Shown here one piece after another: positions 1 through 9,266 of a stretch of 38,726 nucleotides of DNA. The stretch comes from Thermodesulfobacteriota bacterium. GTDB lineage: Bacteria > Desulfobacterota > UBA8473. The notes under the pieces are model-generated. The model ran no database searches and was not told where the DNA came from. It saw nothing but the letters and a program-made list of their open reading frames with translations. Made by a program: the position numbers and the translations under genes. Within the stretch, counting starts at the first letter, position 1, and each line of letters begins with the position of its first letter. Where the stretch lies: assembly GCA_040757775.1 (NCBI GenBank), contig JBFLWQ010000027.1, positions 1 through 38,726 on the forward strand, read 5' to 3'.

Positions 1-1
1 T

Positions 2-400
2 TTTTTAAATAGAATTATGAAAGAAAAAGATGCCGAGGCAAAAAGTATATCCAGTGAAGCATTGGATTTACTTATAGAGTATAACTGGCCCGGTAATATT
101 CGGGAACTGGAGAACATTATTGCGCGGGTTACACTTTTATCCAAGAACAGCAGGGTGCTCCCAGAGGATTTGCCGTTGAATATCAGAGGCAGTGCTAGAT
201 TAAACTCAATAAGGGATGCCGTACTGGAAGGAAACATATCGTTTGAAAAGGCAGAAGCAGAATTCGAAAGGGATATTATCTTAAATGCATTGGAAAAGAC
301 AAATTATGTTCAAAGCAGAGCTGCTGAAATTTTGGGTATAAGCAGGAGAATTTTAAAGTACAAAATGGATAAATTGGGTATTGAGGGTACAGCAGGCTGA
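2..400 (+). CDS. Sigma-54 dependent NtrC-family activator, C-terminal part (cut by window edge)
   Basis: The reading frame is open to the left edge, so this is the 3' end of a longer gene, not a short complete one. What remains is the end of the AAA+ domain, with the family signature YNWPGNIRELENIIARV around residues 28-44, followed by a Fis-type helix-turn-helix near the C-terminus (RAAEILGISRRILKYKMDKLGI). Proteins of this family remodel sigma-54 RNA polymerase from distant enhancer sites. The ATP-binding and GAFTGA parts lie outside the window. It is followed by two similar dyads, a terminator and a -24/-12 promoter. Control of the next operon is therefore plausible, but this is inferred from position only. 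Confidence 0.93.
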   Translation, partial: FLNRIMKEKDAEAKSISSEALDLLIEYNWPGNIRELENIIARVTLLSKNSRVLPEDLPLNIRGSARLNSIRDAVLEGNISFEKAEAEFERDIILNALEKTNYVQSRAAEILGISRRILKYKMDKLGIEGTAG

Positions 401-415
401 TCTATTCAATCGTAT

Positions 416-435
416 ATTGTTCAAAAATGTACAAT
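416..435. promoter_or_regulatory. Dyad, possible enhancer (UAS) site 1
   Basis: The sequence TTGTTCAAAAATGTACAA forms a dyad with 7-bp arms (one mismatch) around AAAA. A related copy lies 78 bp downstream. Both lie upstream of the -24/-12 promoter at distances usual for enhancer sites. The function is inferred. Confidence 0.4.
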
Positions 436-494
436 ATTGAGAAAGGAGAAATCCCTTCTAAAATTAACTAGTTTCTTTCCATTGCCACGAAAAG

Positions 495-511
495 TTGTAC
501 AAAAATGTTAA
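495..511. promoter_or_regulatory. Dyad-like repeat, possible enhancer site 2
   Basis: TTGTACAAAAATGTTAA repeats the core of the site at 417-434. The left half matches well, while the right half is degenerate. It lies about 120 bp upstream of the -24 element. Confidence 0.35.
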
Positions 512-583
512 TTATTAGCCTGTCTGCATCAATTTCCCCTATTCCCAAATATTAAATTACACCAATAATTATGTTTTATTTTT

Positions 584-614
584 AAGCCACTTACACAACA
601 TAAGTGGCTTTTTT
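584..614 (+). terminator. Intrinsic terminator after the sigma-54 activator
   Basis: A perfect 10-bp stem AAGCCACTTA / TAAGTGGCTT with a 7-nt loop is followed directly by a run of T on the + strand. It should separate transcription of the activator gene from the downstream signalling operon. Confidence 0.9.
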
Positions 615-631
615 GCTTATTTAATGGGGCT

Positions 632-648
632 TTGGCACATTCTATGCT
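632..648 (+). promoter_or_regulatory. Candidate sigma-54 (-24/-12) promoter
   Basis: TTGGCACATTCTATGCT has the invariant GG and GC dinucleotides separated by exactly 10 bp and a full TGGCAC -24 box. The -12 box is ATGCT rather than TTGCT. It lies about 170 bp upstream of the receiver/HD-GYP gene and just past the terminator of a sigma-54 activator gene. Confidence 0.55.
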
Positions 649-819
649 ACCTAGTTCCCTGTAGTATCGGTTCTGGCTGACGTTATCGCATCTGAACGAC
701 GCTGCAATCAGACAAAGATCCAAGACCAAGAAAGAGCTGCTGTGCCATACCATGATGGAGATGTGCTCTGGTATTGAGAATACAGAACTGTTTGCGAAGC
801 GTTATACGGAGGATTTGAT

Positions 820-1785
820 TTGGAAGAGGAAGCAAGCGTTTTGATAGTGGATGATGAGTTGGGCCCCCGGGAATCTTTAAGGATGATTTTGAAGCCTATC
901 TTTAATGTACACACTGTTGAAAATGGGGAAGAGGCATTGAGATTCATAAGACAGGAGACTGTAAATTTAGTAACATTGGATCTCAAGATGCCGGGGATTC
1001 CTGGTATAGAAGTATTAAAGGGGATAAAAGACTATAACCCTGACATTGAGGTAATTGTCCTTACAGGTTATGGAGGCTTAAATACAGCGGTAGAAGCCTT
1101 GAGATATGGTGCCTTAGATTATATCGATAAACCCTTTGATGTACCTCAAATAGAGAGGGTCGTAAGAAAGGGGATTGAAAAGAACAAAACCAATATATCT
1201 GCAATGTTGCGAAAAGCCATGGAGCAAACCATCCATGCTATGGCTTTGGCAGTTGAAACAAAGGATCCTTATACTGCTGGCCACCAACAGCAGGTTGTCA
1301 ATCTTGCCTGTGCCATAGCTCAGGAGATGGGTCTTCCAACAGAGCAGATTAATGGGATCCGAATGGCAGGGATTATTCATGATATCGGCAAGATATATAT
1401 ACCTTTCGAGATTCTAAGTAAGCCTGGCTGGTTGACAGAAATCGAATCCAATCTGATTAAAGCTCATCCTCAAACAGGGTACAACATATTGGATACAATA
1501 GAATTTCCATGGCCGATTGCCAAAATCGTGCTTCAACATCACGAGAGAATAGACGGTTCTGGATATCCTTCAGGGCTTTTGGGCGAAGACATTATCCTTG
1601 AAGCAAGAATATTAGCTGTAGCTGATGTTGTCGAGGCTATGGCATGTAACCGGCCTTACCGACCAGCTCTGGGTATAGACACGGCATTAGAGGAAATCTC
1701 GCGGAATAGAGGGGTCCTTTATTATCCTCCAATAGTAGATGCTTGTTTGAAGCTTTTTAACGAGAAGGGGTTTAAGTTTGAGTGA
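820..1785 (+). CDS. Response regulator with HD-GYP output domain
   Basis: Residues 5-120 are a CheY-like receiver with acidic pair D11/D12, phospho-acceptor D54 (LDLKMPG) and K104. Residues 135-320 are an HD-GYP domain with H155, the HD pair H187-D188 (HDIGK), H216, HH240-241 and GYP at 248-250. HD-GYP proteins typically hydrolyse cyclic di-GMP, so this is probably a phosphorylation-controlled c-di-GMP phosphodiesterase in the cytosol. The TTG start is chosen because GGAGGA lies 6 nt upstream and because the N-terminus then aligns with the paralogous receiver of the next gene. No membrane segment is present. The kinase domain next door could be its partner. Confidence 0.93.
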   Translation: MEEEASVLIVDDELGPRESLRMILKPIFNVHTVENGEEALRFIRQETVNLVTLDLKMPGIPGIEVLKGIKDYNPDIEVIVLTGYGGLNTAVEALRYGALDYIDKPFDVPQIERVVRKGIEKNKTNISAMLRKAMEQTIHAMALAVETKDPYTAGHQQQVVNLACAIAQEMGLPTEQINGIRMAGIIHDIGKIYIPFEILSKPGWLTEIESNLIKAHPQTGYNILDTIEFPWPIAKIVLQHHERIDGSGYPSGLLGEDIILEARILAVADVVEAMACNRPYRPALGIDTALEEISRNRGVLYYPPIVDACLKLFNEKGFKFE

Positions 1786-1852
1786 GATATGAAGGCGCAA
1801 TTACCTGCAAGACGTTTTAGTTAATTCATAACTCTGCTGCAGAAGGATTTAT

Positions 1853-3031
1853 ATGCAGGATGAAGCAAACATTTTAATAGTGGATGATGAGTTGGGCCCC
1901 CGGGAATCTCTGAAGATGATCTTAAAGCCCATTTCTAATGTATATACTGCTGAAAACGGAGAGGAGGCATTGGAATTTATAAAACAAAAGCCTGTAAATT
2001 TGGTGACATTAGATCTAAAGATGCCGGGGATTCCTGGTATAGAAGTCTTAAAGGAGATAAAAGGTTATAACCCTGATATTGAGGTAATTATAATTACAGG
2101 TTATGGAAGCCTGAATACAGCGGTAGAAGCCTTGAAATATGGTGCCTTAGACTACATCAATAAGCCTTTCAATATACCTCAAGTCGAGGGGGCTGTAAAA
2201 AAGGGGGTTAAAAGATACAAAATTAATATCCTGAGCCGTATGCTGACTCAAACGTTAAATATCTCAAAGGAGGAAATGCAAGGGGTTATAAAAATGGGGG
2301 ATACACAATTGGAGATGCAGCTCCTATACACTGAAAAGTTAACAGTTTTAGGCAAATTAACCCCTAAGATTGCCCATGAGATTAACAACCATCTCCAGAT
2401 TATATACGGAATGGCACAACACGGTTTGATGAAAACAAAAAGAGGAGATGTCTTCAATAAATATTTTGAGAGCATTTTTACAGAGGCTGGAAAAATAGAC
2501 CATATTACCCAAGAATTGATGAAATATGGGAGACCACCAGAACGCAAGGAAGATATGATAAATGTACAGAAAATCCTGGATTATTCTCTTAATTTGTTGA
2601 AGGATTTTGGGGAGACTAAAAGGTTCCATGTTCGCAGGTTTTATCGGGATGCTTTGCCTTTAATTAAAGGAAATAAATTTCAATTAGAGCAGGTTTTTAT
2701 AAACATAATCATAAATGCTTCTCATGCTGTAGAGAAGACAACAAATAAGGAATTAATCGTTGAAACAGACCTTAGCTCAGATGGACACTCTATTGAGGTA
2801 ACTATTTCTGATACAGGATGTGGAATAAAAGAGGAAAATTTGGAAAAGATATTTTCTCCTTTTTTTACAACAAAAGAAGGGGAAAAAGGTAAAGGACTTG
2901 GGCTGTCTATTGTTAAAACTTTTGTAGAGAAACATCAGGGGCGTATCGAGGTAAAGAGTAAATTAGATAAGGGTACAAGCTTTAAGATTATTCTGCCTAT
3001 AAACTCGGATAATAAGGCTTGTCTCGAATAA
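1853..3031 (+). CDS. Soluble receiver-histidine kinase hybrid (REC-HisKA-HATPase)
   Basis: The protein has 392 residues and no membrane segment. The receiver (residues 5-120) has D11/D12, D54 and K104 and is nearly identical to that of the preceding gene at both protein and DNA level. A short linker leads to a dimerisation/phosphotransfer helix with H175 (KIAHEINNHLQ). The ATPase domain follows, with the N-box (QVFINIIINASHA), DTGCGI and GKGLGLSIV. The receiver precedes the kinase, so phosphorylation of D54 probably controls kinase activity in a relay. The ATG has AGAAGGA upstream. The output target is unknown. The HD-GYP neighbour and the upstream sigma-54 activator are candidates by proximity. 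Confidence 0.93.
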   Translation: MQDEANILIVDDELGPRESLKMILKPISNVYTAENGEEALEFIKQKPVNLVTLDLKMPGIPGIEVLKEIKGYNPDIEVIIITGYGSLNTAVEALKYGALDYINKPFNIPQVEGAVKKGVKRYKINILSRMLTQTLNISKEEMQGVIKMGDTQLEMQLLYTEKLTVLGKLTPKIAHEINNHLQIIYGMAQHGLMKTKRGDVFNKYFESIFTEAGKIDHITQELMKYGRPPERKEDMINVQKILDYSLNLLKDFGETKRFHVRRFYRDALPLIKGNKFQLEQVFINIIINASHAVEKTTNKELIVETDLSSDGHSIEVTISDTGCGIKEENLEKIFSPFFTTKEGEKGKGLGLSIVKTFVEKHQGRIEVKSKLDKGTSFKIILPINSDNKACLE

Positions 3032-3089
3032 AGTGAGAGAACATAGTAAGAAGAGCCGGAGCCTCAGGCTCAGAAAGAGGGTGTTTTAT

Positions 3090-3851
3090 ATGGAAGGTAG
3101 GCTACTTAGATGTACAGAATGTAATGAAATTATCAAGATGACAGAACATGACTTCTCGGTTGAATACCATTATGATAAGGAAAGGGATTGCTTTATTGAA
3201 CTGGTAAAGAATGATAGAGAGCCATTCATAACGAAGCACAAACGTCACAAAGTAGAAGAGCTGAAGGTAAACAATGCCTCTTTTATCAGCGATCGCCCCT
3301 ATTCCGAACCTTTAAAAACCAGTTATTTTGAGGCAACTAATGGCAGAGAAGATTTTGTAATAAAAAGGTGGAGAGATAAAATTGAGTCTCCGCTGAAATA
3401 TGAGATGGTCAAAGGATGTATTGAAGTAACAAATAAATCAGTGGTAGATGGTGAGAGCATTAGAAAACAAATTCAGGCAGAAATAAATCCCCTCATATCC
3501 CAGGATAAGATAACCCGTTTAATCCAGGTAGTAGAGAGGGTTGTTTCACAGTTAGACCCGGAGATCCTGCTAAAAGACTCTTTAGAATTGGACAACCCCC
3601 TTGTTCTCTATTGTAAACTGAAGAACAGTGCCATAAAGAGTATTGTTGAACTAAGTAAAGATATATTTAAAGGAGAAGAATTCAAAAAGATAAGAGATTT
3701 TATCTATGATAATAGCGATTATGCCGGTGTAATGGCGCCTATGGTTAAACGTCAGTTCACAATAAAGCCCCCTCCACAAACAGGAAAAAGATTGAAAAAA
3801 GAGGTTGTTATTCCAGCAGAGATTGTCCAGGGAGATATTCTTACCCTCTAA
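3090..3851 (+). CDS. Uncharacterised protein with N-terminal CxxC motif
   Basis: I do not recognise the family. From the chosen ATG the product has 253 residues. A CTEC motif at residues 8-11 could be half of a zinc ribbon. A charged segment follows, and then a mostly helical region with a hydrophobic patch at the start of the C-terminal third. There is no signal peptide or membrane segment. An in-frame GTG at 3033 would add 19 basic residues, but it has no ribosome site. The ATG at 3090 follows AGAGGGTG and is preferred. It lies 58 nt after the hybrid kinase and is probably in the same operon, so a role in that signalling pathway is a guess from position only. Confidence 0.75.
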   Translation: MEGRLLRCTECNEIIKMTEHDFSVEYHYDKERDCFIELVKNDREPFITKHKRHKVEELKVNNASFISDRPYSEPLKTSYFEATNGREDFVIKRWRDKIESPLKYEMVKGCIEVTNKSVVDGESIRKQIQAEINPLISQDKITRLIQVVERVVSQLDPEILLKDSLELDNPLVLYCKLKNSAIKSIVELSKDIFKGEEFKKIRDFIYDNSDYAGVMAPMVKRQFTIKPPPQTGKRLKKEVVIPAEIVQGDILTL

Positions 3852-3902
3852 AGGATGTCTTTTCTAAAGGAACAGTTTTTCAGACCCTTCCGCAAAAATT
3901 AC

Positions 3903-3929
3903 TTGACAATACTTTTGCTTTACTATAAT
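3903..3929 (+). promoter_or_regulatory. Sigma-70-type promoter for rho
   Basis: A perfect TTGACA and a perfect TATAAT are separated by 15 bp, which is a little shorter than the usual 16-18. No competing better pair was seen in the leader region. Confidence 0.55.
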
Positions 3930-4143
3930 TTAATGTGTAGTTAAAACTTTGTATACCTTCCTATGAAGTTTTCCAAAAAAGCAGCTATTACATTTGAGGT
4001 CTTACTAGCGACCCATAAACTCGCCTTTTGTGGAGCTAACCCCTCTAAAGATAATACTGCATATTCCATGAAAAGTACATACCATACTAATATGAGTTAT
4101 ATCCGCTAGGGTTTAGTTAATTTAAATCAAGGGTTTTGGGAGT

Positions 4144-4170
4144 AGATTAACCCGCCGGGGAAATTAATCT
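4144..4170 (+). promoter_or_regulatory. Hairpin in rho leader
   Basis: AGATTAA pairs with TTAATCT, with an inner CCC/GGG extension. No T-run follows, so it is not a simple terminator. It may be an element of leader-based control of rho. Confidence 0.35.
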
Positions 4171-4230
4171 GGTATTAAAGGCATTAATAAATATTTTCTG
4201 AGCAGCATAAATTTCAAGAGGGGGAGCAGA

Positions 4231-5484
4231 GTGGGCCTGAATTTAAGAGACCTGAAAGAAAAAAAGATCAGTGAATTGACGAAACTAGCAAAACAACTAC
4301 ATATTGAAGGGGCTAATTTCCTTAGCAGGCAAGAGTTGATCTTCGCCATACTTCAAGCTGAGACTGAAAAAAATGGGTTGATATACGGAGAAGGGGTGCT
4401 TGAAACCCTGCCCGATGGCTTCGGCTTCTTAAGGGCTCCTGACTATAGCTATTTGCCTGGGCCAGATGATATATATGTTTCACCTTCCCAGATTAGAAGA
4501 TTCAATCTTTTGACTGGTGACACAGTCTCAGGACAAATAAGACCACCAAAGGACAGCGAGAGATACTTTGCCCTTCTTAAGGTAGAATCTGTTAATTTTG
4601 AAGACCCTGAAGCATCCAGGGAAAAGATTCTTTTCGACAATCTGGTACCCCTTTATCCCCAGGGTAAAATTAAGTTGGAAACCAATCCTCAAAATCTTTC
4701 CACAAGGATAATGGACTTGTTGACCCCTATAGGAAAAGGACAGAGGGGATTGATTGTTTCACCCCCTAGAGCCGGTAAGACGATGCTTCTTCAGAGCATA
4801 GCCAATGCTATTACAACCAATCACAAAGAGATAATCCTGATAGTCCTTTTAATAGATGAGCGTCCGGAAGAGGTTACGGATATGCAGCGCTCAGTGGATG
4901 GGGAGGTGGTTAGTTCCACTTTTGACGAACCGGCTCAGAGACACGTACAGGTTGCCGAGATGATTATTGAGAAGGCAAAAAGGCTTGTGGAGCATAAGGG
5001 GGATGTTGTTATTCTCCTTGATAGCATTACCAGGTTGGCAAGGGCATATAATGCTGTAGTTCCACCAAGTGGAAAAGTCCTTTCCGGAGGAGTAGATTCC
5101 AGTGCCCTCCATCGTCCAAAGAGGTTCTTTGGGGCGGCAAGAAACATCGAGGATGGAGGAAGTCTTACCATTATTGCTACAGCTTTGATTGATACTGGCA
5201 GCAGAATGGATGAAGTTATATTCGAAGAATTCAAGGGTACAGGCAATATGGAGATACATCTGGACAGAAAGTTGAGTGATAGAAGGATATTCCCTGCCAT
5301 GGATATCAATCGCTCTGGCACAAGAAAAGAGGAACTCCTTATCTCTAAAGAAGATTTGAATAGAATATGGATACTGAGAAAGGTACTTCAGCCTTTGAAC
5401 CCTATTGATGCAATGGAGTTTCTTACAGATAAGATTTCAGGTACCAAGACCAACACGGAGTTTTTAGATTCTATGAATAAGTAG
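4231..5484 (+). CDS. rho: Transcription termination factor Rho
   Basis: This 417-residue protein is the usual Rho length. It is a hexameric RNA helicase that ends transcription at Rho-dependent sites. The N-terminal helical part is followed by the cold-shock-like RNA-binding domain with GFGFLR at 63-68 and the conserved [17 protein letters not shown] stretch. The ATPase domain has Walker A PPRAGKT at 178-184, Walker [11 protein letters not shown] with D264, the Q-loop SGKVLSGG near 280-287 and the R-region GTGNME. The GTG start is preceded by AGAGGGGGAG. It heads a housekeeping block with rpmE and prfA, an order common in Deltaproteobacteria. Confidence 0.98.
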   Translation: MGLNLRDLKEKKISELTKLAKQLHIEGANFLSRQELIFAILQAETEKNGLIYGEGVLETLPDGFGFLRAPDYSYLPGPDDIYVSPSQIRRFNLLTGDTVSGQIRPPKDSERYFALLKVESVNFEDPEASREKILFDNLVPLYPQGKIKLETNPQNLSTRIMDLLTPIGKGQRGLIVSPPRAGKTMLLQSIANAITTNHKEIILIVLLIDERPEEVTDMQRSVDGEVVSSTFDEPAQRHVQVAEMIIEKAKRLVEHKGDVVILLDSITRLARAYNAVVPPSGKVLSGGVDSSALHRPKRFFGAARNIEDGGSLTIIATALIDTGSRMDEVIFEEFKGTGNMEIHLDRKLSDRRIFPAMDINRSGTRKEELLISKEDLNRIWILRKVLQPLNPIDAMEFLTDKISGTKTNTEFLDSMNK

Positions 5485-5580
5485 TCCCCAATTTTTCTTG
5501 TAAAATAGCTGGAAATATGTTAAAAAACCCTAAAGACTATTAAGGAAAGTGTTAATTTAATATAATCTGGAGGAAGATGA

Positions 5581-5781
5581 ATGAAAAAAGGAATTCACCC
5601 CGATTATTCTCAAACAAACATCAGATGTGCTTGTGGGAATACCATTGAGACAAGGTCAACAAAAAAGGACATAGTGGTAGAGATTTGCTCAAAATGCCAC
5701 CCCTTTTTCACAGGGAAGCAAAAGCTAATAGATTCTGCTGGGCGAGTGGAGAGGTTTAGAAGGAAGTATGGTATTAAATGA
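5581..5781 (+). CDS. rpmE: 50S ribosomal protein L31, zinc-binding type
   Basis: The 66-residue protein matches the family length. The start MKKGIHPDY and the cysteines in CACG and CSKCHPF give the C+ (zinc-coordinating) form of L31, which sits on the central protuberance of the large ribosomal subunit. The typical C-terminal part [11 protein letters not shown] is present. GGAGGA lies 6 nt before the ATG. It follows rho after a 96-bp gap and is 45 bp ahead of prfA, as in many Deltaproteobacteria. Confidence 0.97.
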   Translation: MKKGIHPDYSQTNIRCACGNTIETRSTKKDIVVEICSKCHPFFTGKQKLIDSAGRVERFRRKYGIK

Positions 5782-5826
5782 AACATACATGAGATTGCCC
5801 AGATTTTCTATAGGAATTACAGAGCT

Positions 5827-6891
5827 ATGTTGCAGGAACTCGAAACAGCTGAGATAAGATACCTAGAATTAGATAGTCTCTTGAGTAGTCCTGAAATAAT
5901 CAGGGATCAAAAGAGGTATCAACAGATTGCCAGGGAACATTCAGACCTGACTGAAATAGTCGAGTCATATCGTAATTATAGGAAAATAAATGATCAGATA
6001 GAAGAAAACAAGATATTACTTGATGAGGACGACGAAGAGATTAGAGAACTTGCAAAATCGGAGATACATGTATTACAGCAAAAATTTTCTGAATTTGAAA
6101 AGCGGTTGAGGACTCTCCTCATCCCTAAAGATCCAAATGATAACAAAAACATATTCCTGGAGATTAGAGCCGGTACAGGAGGTGAGGAAGCCAGCCTATT
6201 TGCTGCCGTTTTGTTTAAAATGTATTGTAAATATGCGGAGGTGAATAACTGGAAGATTGATATTATAGATCGAAATGTTACTGGAATGGGTGGCTTCAAG
6301 GAAATAATTACACTTATAGAAGGAAAAGGGGTATACAGTAAGTTAAAATATGAAAGCGGTGTTCACCGTGTCCAGAGAGTTCCTTCTACCGAGGCACAAG
6401 GGAGGATTCACACCTCTACCGTAACGGTAGCCATCCTGCCAGAAGCTGATGAGGTAGAAGCCCAGATAGACCCAAATGATTTAAAGATCGATGTCTTTCG
6501 TTCTTCGGGGCCAGGAGGGCAGAGTGTAAATACTACTGATTCTGCAGTTCGAATAACCCATCTTCCAACTGGCTTGGTGGTTACCTGCCAGGATGAAAAA
6601 TCACAGCATAAGAATAAAGCAAAGGCATTAAGGGTACTCAATGCCCGACTTATAGATAAGTTGAATGAAGAGCAAAAGTCAGAGATTTCTGAGAACCGAA
6701 AAAACCAGGTGGGTACTGGAGAACGAAGCGAAAGGATTAGAACCTATAATTTCCCTCAAGGAAGAGTTACTGACCACAGAATTGGGTTGACCCTATACAA
6801 ATTAGATAAAGTCCTGGAGGGGGATATTGACGAGATTATTGATGCCTTAACAGCCCACTATCAAGCTGAAGCCATAAAGTCCAGACAATAA
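5827..6891 (+). CDS. prfA: Peptide chain release factor 1
   Basis: This 354-residue class I release factor recognises UAA and UAG and triggers peptide release. The decoding tripeptide is of PxT type (P186-S187-T188 within [10 protein letters not shown]), which marks RF1 rather than RF2. The catalytic GGQ is at 230-232 in [12 protein letters not shown], and its glutamine is the methylation target of PrmC encoded just downstream. The start [15 protein letters not shown] aligns with the usual RF1 N-terminus. A GTGGEEA stretch at about 116-122 is also typical. The sequence gives no sign of decay. Confidence 0.97.
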   Translation: MLQELETAEIRYLELDSLLSSPEIIRDQKRYQQIAREHSDLTEIVESYRNYRKINDQIEENKILLDEDDEEIRELAKSEIHVLQQKFSEFEKRLRTLLIPKDPNDNKNIFLEIRAGTGGEEASLFAAVLFKMYCKYAEVNNWKIDIIDRNVTGMGGFKEIITLIEGKGVYSKLKYESGVHRVQRVPSTEAQGRIHTSTVTVAILPEADEVEAQIDPNDLKIDVFRSSGPGGQSVNTTDSAVRITHLPTGLVVTCQDEKSQHKNKAKALRVLNARLIDKLNEEQKSEISENRKNQVGTGERSERIRTYNFPQGRVTDHRIGLTLYKLDKVLEGDIDEIIDALTAHYQAEAIKSRQ

Positions 6892-6927
6892 GACCCCTTG
6901 AACCAATTCTCTCCCCCTCAAATAATT

Positions 6928-6946
6928 ATGAACTCGTAAAAAATCG
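6928..6946. repeat. Half-arm of a dispersed CGTAAAAA repeat
   Basis: ATGAACTCGTAAAAAATCG resembles one arm of the complete palindromic repeat found between two genes at about 25.1-25.2 kb. Only one arm is present here. Confidence 0.35.
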
Positions 6947-7030
6947 TTTTTCCCTCCATTGGCGGGAGGAAATAAAAGGGAGGAGGGGATTCTAACGCAT
7001 AGAAATCATTATGTATATCCACCCTCACCC

Positions 7031-7082
7031 CCTGCTTCCGTGCGGACACGCACAGGCAGGAAGCTCTCTCCCGTCGAGAGAG
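7031..7082. repeat. Intergenic double-hairpin (REP-like) element
   Basis: Two adjacent hairpins lie in the gap between prfA and prmC. The first is nested: GCTTCC/GGAAGC outside and GTGCG-GACA-CGCAC inside. The second is CTCTCTC-CCGTC-GAGAGAG. This GC-rich patch in an AT-rich gap has the look of a REP-type element. A GGGAGTTTT tail gives the second hairpin weak terminator character. Confidence 0.5.
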
Positions 7083-7125
7083 GGAGTTTTAACTTTTGAG
7101 ACCATCAAGGATAGGGATATAGTTT

Positions 7126-8010
7126 TTGAATGATAAGACATGGACAGTCCTGCGACTGCTCAATTGGACTGCTCAATATTTTAACGAAAACGGCATTGAA
7201 AATCCCAGACTGGATGCTGAGGTTCTATTGGCACACTCATTGGGAACTAATCGGCTCAGTTTGTACCTAAATTATGATAAGCCTGTTCATAAAGGTGAAC
7301 TAAGAGAATATAAAAAGCTTATTAAAAGAAGGATAAGAAGAGAGCCTTTACAGTATATTACAGGGTACCAGGAGTTCTGGTCTTTAAATCTCAAAGTTGC
7401 CAGAGGGGTATTGATCCCTCGCCCGGAAACTGAGATCTTGGTAGAAGAGGCCCTCAGGACATTTCCTCAAGATAAATCATCTGATAAAACAATCAATATA
7501 TTAGAACTCGGTACGGGGAGTGGGGCTATAGCCATTGCCCTGGCAAAAGAACTCCGCAAAGGATCGATTGTTGCAACAGACATATCAGACATAGCTATAA
7601 AAACTGCCAGTGAAAATGCCAGATTCCATGGGGTGGAAGAATACATAACTTTTTTACAGGGCAGTCTCTTTAAACCTGTAAGGGAAAGAGCTGGTGCCTT
7701 TAATCTTGTTATATCCAATCCTCCATATATTCCCATAGAAGATTTCAAGGATCTTCAACCAGAAGTGAGGGGTTTTGAACCGAGAATCACCTTGAATGGT
7801 GGGAAAGAAGGACTAAGATTCTATCGACAGATATTATCTCAAGCAGGAAGATATTTGGCCAGAGATGGCTGGCTAATGCTGGAGCTGGGGAAAGGACAGG
7901 CAGAAAAGGTAACCAGACTTATAGAATTAACGGGAGAATTTAATCCAGCATCGATTGTAAAGGATTTTTCAGGGATTGAAAGGGTAGTAAAGGCCCAAAA
8001 GAAGGGATAG
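7126..8010 (+). CDS. prmC: Release factor glutamine methyltransferase PrmC/HemK
   Basis: This 294-residue SAM-dependent methyltransferase modifies the GGQ glutamine of release factors. The N-terminal helical domain (to about residue 75) is followed by a Rossmann fold with the SAM loop [10 protein letters not shown] at 127-136 and the catalytic NPPY at 198-201, both diagnostic. The IPRPETE motif before the SAM loop is also typical. The proposed start is TTG with an AGGGAT-like site upstream, and no better in-frame start is visible. It lies downstream of prfA, its substrate gene, and ends 5 nt before murA, so prmC-murA are surely cotranscribed. Confidence 0.95.
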   Translation: MNDKTWTVLRLLNWTAQYFNENGIENPRLDAEVLLAHSLGTNRLSLYLNYDKPVHKGELREYKKLIKRRIRREPLQYITGYQEFWSLNLKVARGVLIPRPETEILVEEALRTFPQDKSSDKTINILELGTGSGAIAIALAKELRKGSIVATDISDIAIKTASENARFHGVEEYITFLQGSLFKPVRERAGAFNLVISNPPYIPIEDFKDLQPEVRGFEPRITLNGGKEGLRFYRQILSQAGRYLARDGWLMLELGKGQAEKVTRLIELTGEFNPASIVKDFSGIERVVKAQKKG

Positions 8011-8015
8011 ATAGA

Positions 8016-9266
8016 TTGGAAAAGATAATAATAAACGGCGGAAAGAGACTGGCGGGTGAAGTTAAGATTAGCGGTGCCAAGAATGCTGCCCTTCCAATAC
8101 TTGCAGCTTCCATACTTACAGAGGGTTGGAATACCTTTTCAAATGTTCCAAACCTGAGGGATATAGAGACCATAAAAAAATTGCTTCTAGGACTGGGTGT
8201 AAAGGTTGAAGAAGAAGAGGATATAAAGATCAATGCTGCTGGTTTAAACAATTATGAGGCTCCGTATGATCTGGTTAAGACAATGCGGGCCTCAGTCTTA
8301 GTACTGGGTCCGCTGATCGCCAGATTAAAGAAGGCAAAGGTAGCTCTGCCAGGGGGATGTGCTATTGGAGCAAGGCCTATTAATCTTCATCTAAATGGAT
8401 TGACTGCCCTGGGGGCAAAGGTAGACCTTAAGCATGGTTATGTGGAAGCGGAAGCAAAAAGTCTCAAAGGGGTTCCTATCTTTTTCGACATCCCAACCGT
8501 TACCGGCACAGAAAATCTAATGATGGCGGCAACCTTAGCTGACGGTGTAACGACCCTGGAGAATGCTGCCTGTGAACCTGAAGTGGTGGAGCTGGCTAAT
8601 GTCTTGAAGAAGATGGGAGCAAATATAAGAGGAGAAGGAACAGAGGTTATAACCATTGAAGGGGTGAAGGAATTAAAGCCTATTAATCATACAATTATTC
8701 CGGATCGGATAGAAGCAGGGACATTTATGATTGCTGCTGGAATAACTGCCGGCAATATTAAAGTCCATAACTGCAATATAGAACACATGGATGCCGTATT
8801 CAGCAAGCTTAAAGAAGCAGGACTTAAGTTAACCTGTGAGAGTGATGGGGTCAGAGTAATTGGAACCAAACCAATACGAAGTGTTGATATAAAGACATTG
8901 CCCTATCCCGGGTTCCCAACGGACATGCAGGCTCAGATGATGGTATTGATGTGTTTTGCAAATGGGACAAGTGTAATTTCTGAGACAGTCTTTGAAAACA
9001 GATTCATGCATGTTAGTGAACTTAGAAGGATGGGAGCAGATGTCAGGATTGAGGGGCGCAGTGCTATTGTAAAGGGTGTTTCTGGTTTAAATGGAGCCCC
9101 TGTTATGGCAACCGATCTGAGGGCAAGCGCCTCCCTCATTTTAGCCGGTCTTGCCGCAGAAGGAAAAACAGAGATATCAAGAATCTATCATATAGACAGG
9201 GGATATGAACGTATAGTAGAAAAACTTTCGAATTTAGGTGCCGACATAAAAAGAGTTAAAGATTGA
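8016..9266 (+). CDS. murA: UDP-N-acetylglucosamine 1-carboxyvinyltransferase MurA
   Basis: This 416-residue enzyme transfers enolpyruvate from PEP to UDP-GlcNAc, the first committed step of peptidoglycan synthesis in the cytosol. The catalytic loop [11 protein letters not shown] places the active-site cysteine at residue 115, the same number as in E. coli. That predicts ordinary fosfomycin sensitivity of the enzyme. K22-N23 of the substrate site are present in [10 protein letters not shown]. The TTG start is preceded by AAGGGATAG. The stop codon lies inside a short sequence related to the dispersed CGTAAAA repeat. Confidence 0.97.
   Translation: MEKIIINGGKRLAGEVKISGAKNAALPILAASILTEGWNTFSNVPNLRDIETIKKLLLGLGVKVEEEEDIKINAAGLNNYEAPYDLVKTMRASVLVLGPLIARLKKAKVALPGGCAIGARPINLHLNGLTALGAKVDLKHGYVEAEAKSLKGVPIFFDIPTVTGTENLMMAATLADGVTTLENAACEPEVVELANVLKKMGANIRGEGTEVITIEGVKELKPINHTIIPDRIEAGTFMIAAGITAGNIKVHNCNIEHMDAVFSKLKEAGLKLTCESDGVRVIGTKPIRSVDIKTLPYPGFPTDMQAQMMVLMCFANGTSVISETVFENRFMHVSELRRMGADVRIEGRSAIVKGVSGLNGAPVMATDLRASASLILAGLAAEGKTEISRIYHIDRGYERIVEKLSNLGADIKRVKD

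Larger units (their letters stand above)
401..819. other. 419-bp intergenic regulatory region
   Basis: No convincing gene is seen here. The region holds, in order, two related dyads around TTGTnCAAAAATGT, an intrinsic terminator for the upstream activator gene, and a -24/-12 promoter-like sequence. A stretch up to the TTG start of the next gene contains an open frame (752-844, 30 residues) that I could not assign. The order enhancer-like sites, terminator, sigma-54 promoter is a sensible layout for a regulator placed beside its target operon. Confidence 0.6.
3852..4230 (+). other. Long 5' leader region of rho
   Basis: This 379-bp stretch without a credible gene holds a sigma-70-like promoter near its left end. 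About 290 nt of probable untranslated leader follows, with a GC-cored hairpin about 60 nt before the rho start. Long leaders upstream of rho are known in other bacteria, where Rho controls its own synthesis. Whether that applies here is inference. Confidence 0.5.

Noticed and set aside
752-844. Short frame starting ATGATGGAGATG before the HD-GYP gene
   Set aside because: There is no ribosome site and no recognisable family, and it overlaps the next start. It could be a decayed remnant, but the evidence is too thin.
5561-5566. TATAAT just before rpmE as a promoter
   Set aside because: No matching -35 box at a proper distance. The gene is probably transcribed from the rho promoter, though an internal start cannot be excluded.
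6952-6969. CCCTCC/GGGAGG hairpin after prfA as a terminator
   Set aside because: T-rich sequence precedes and A-rich sequence follows the stem, the wrong order for either strand.
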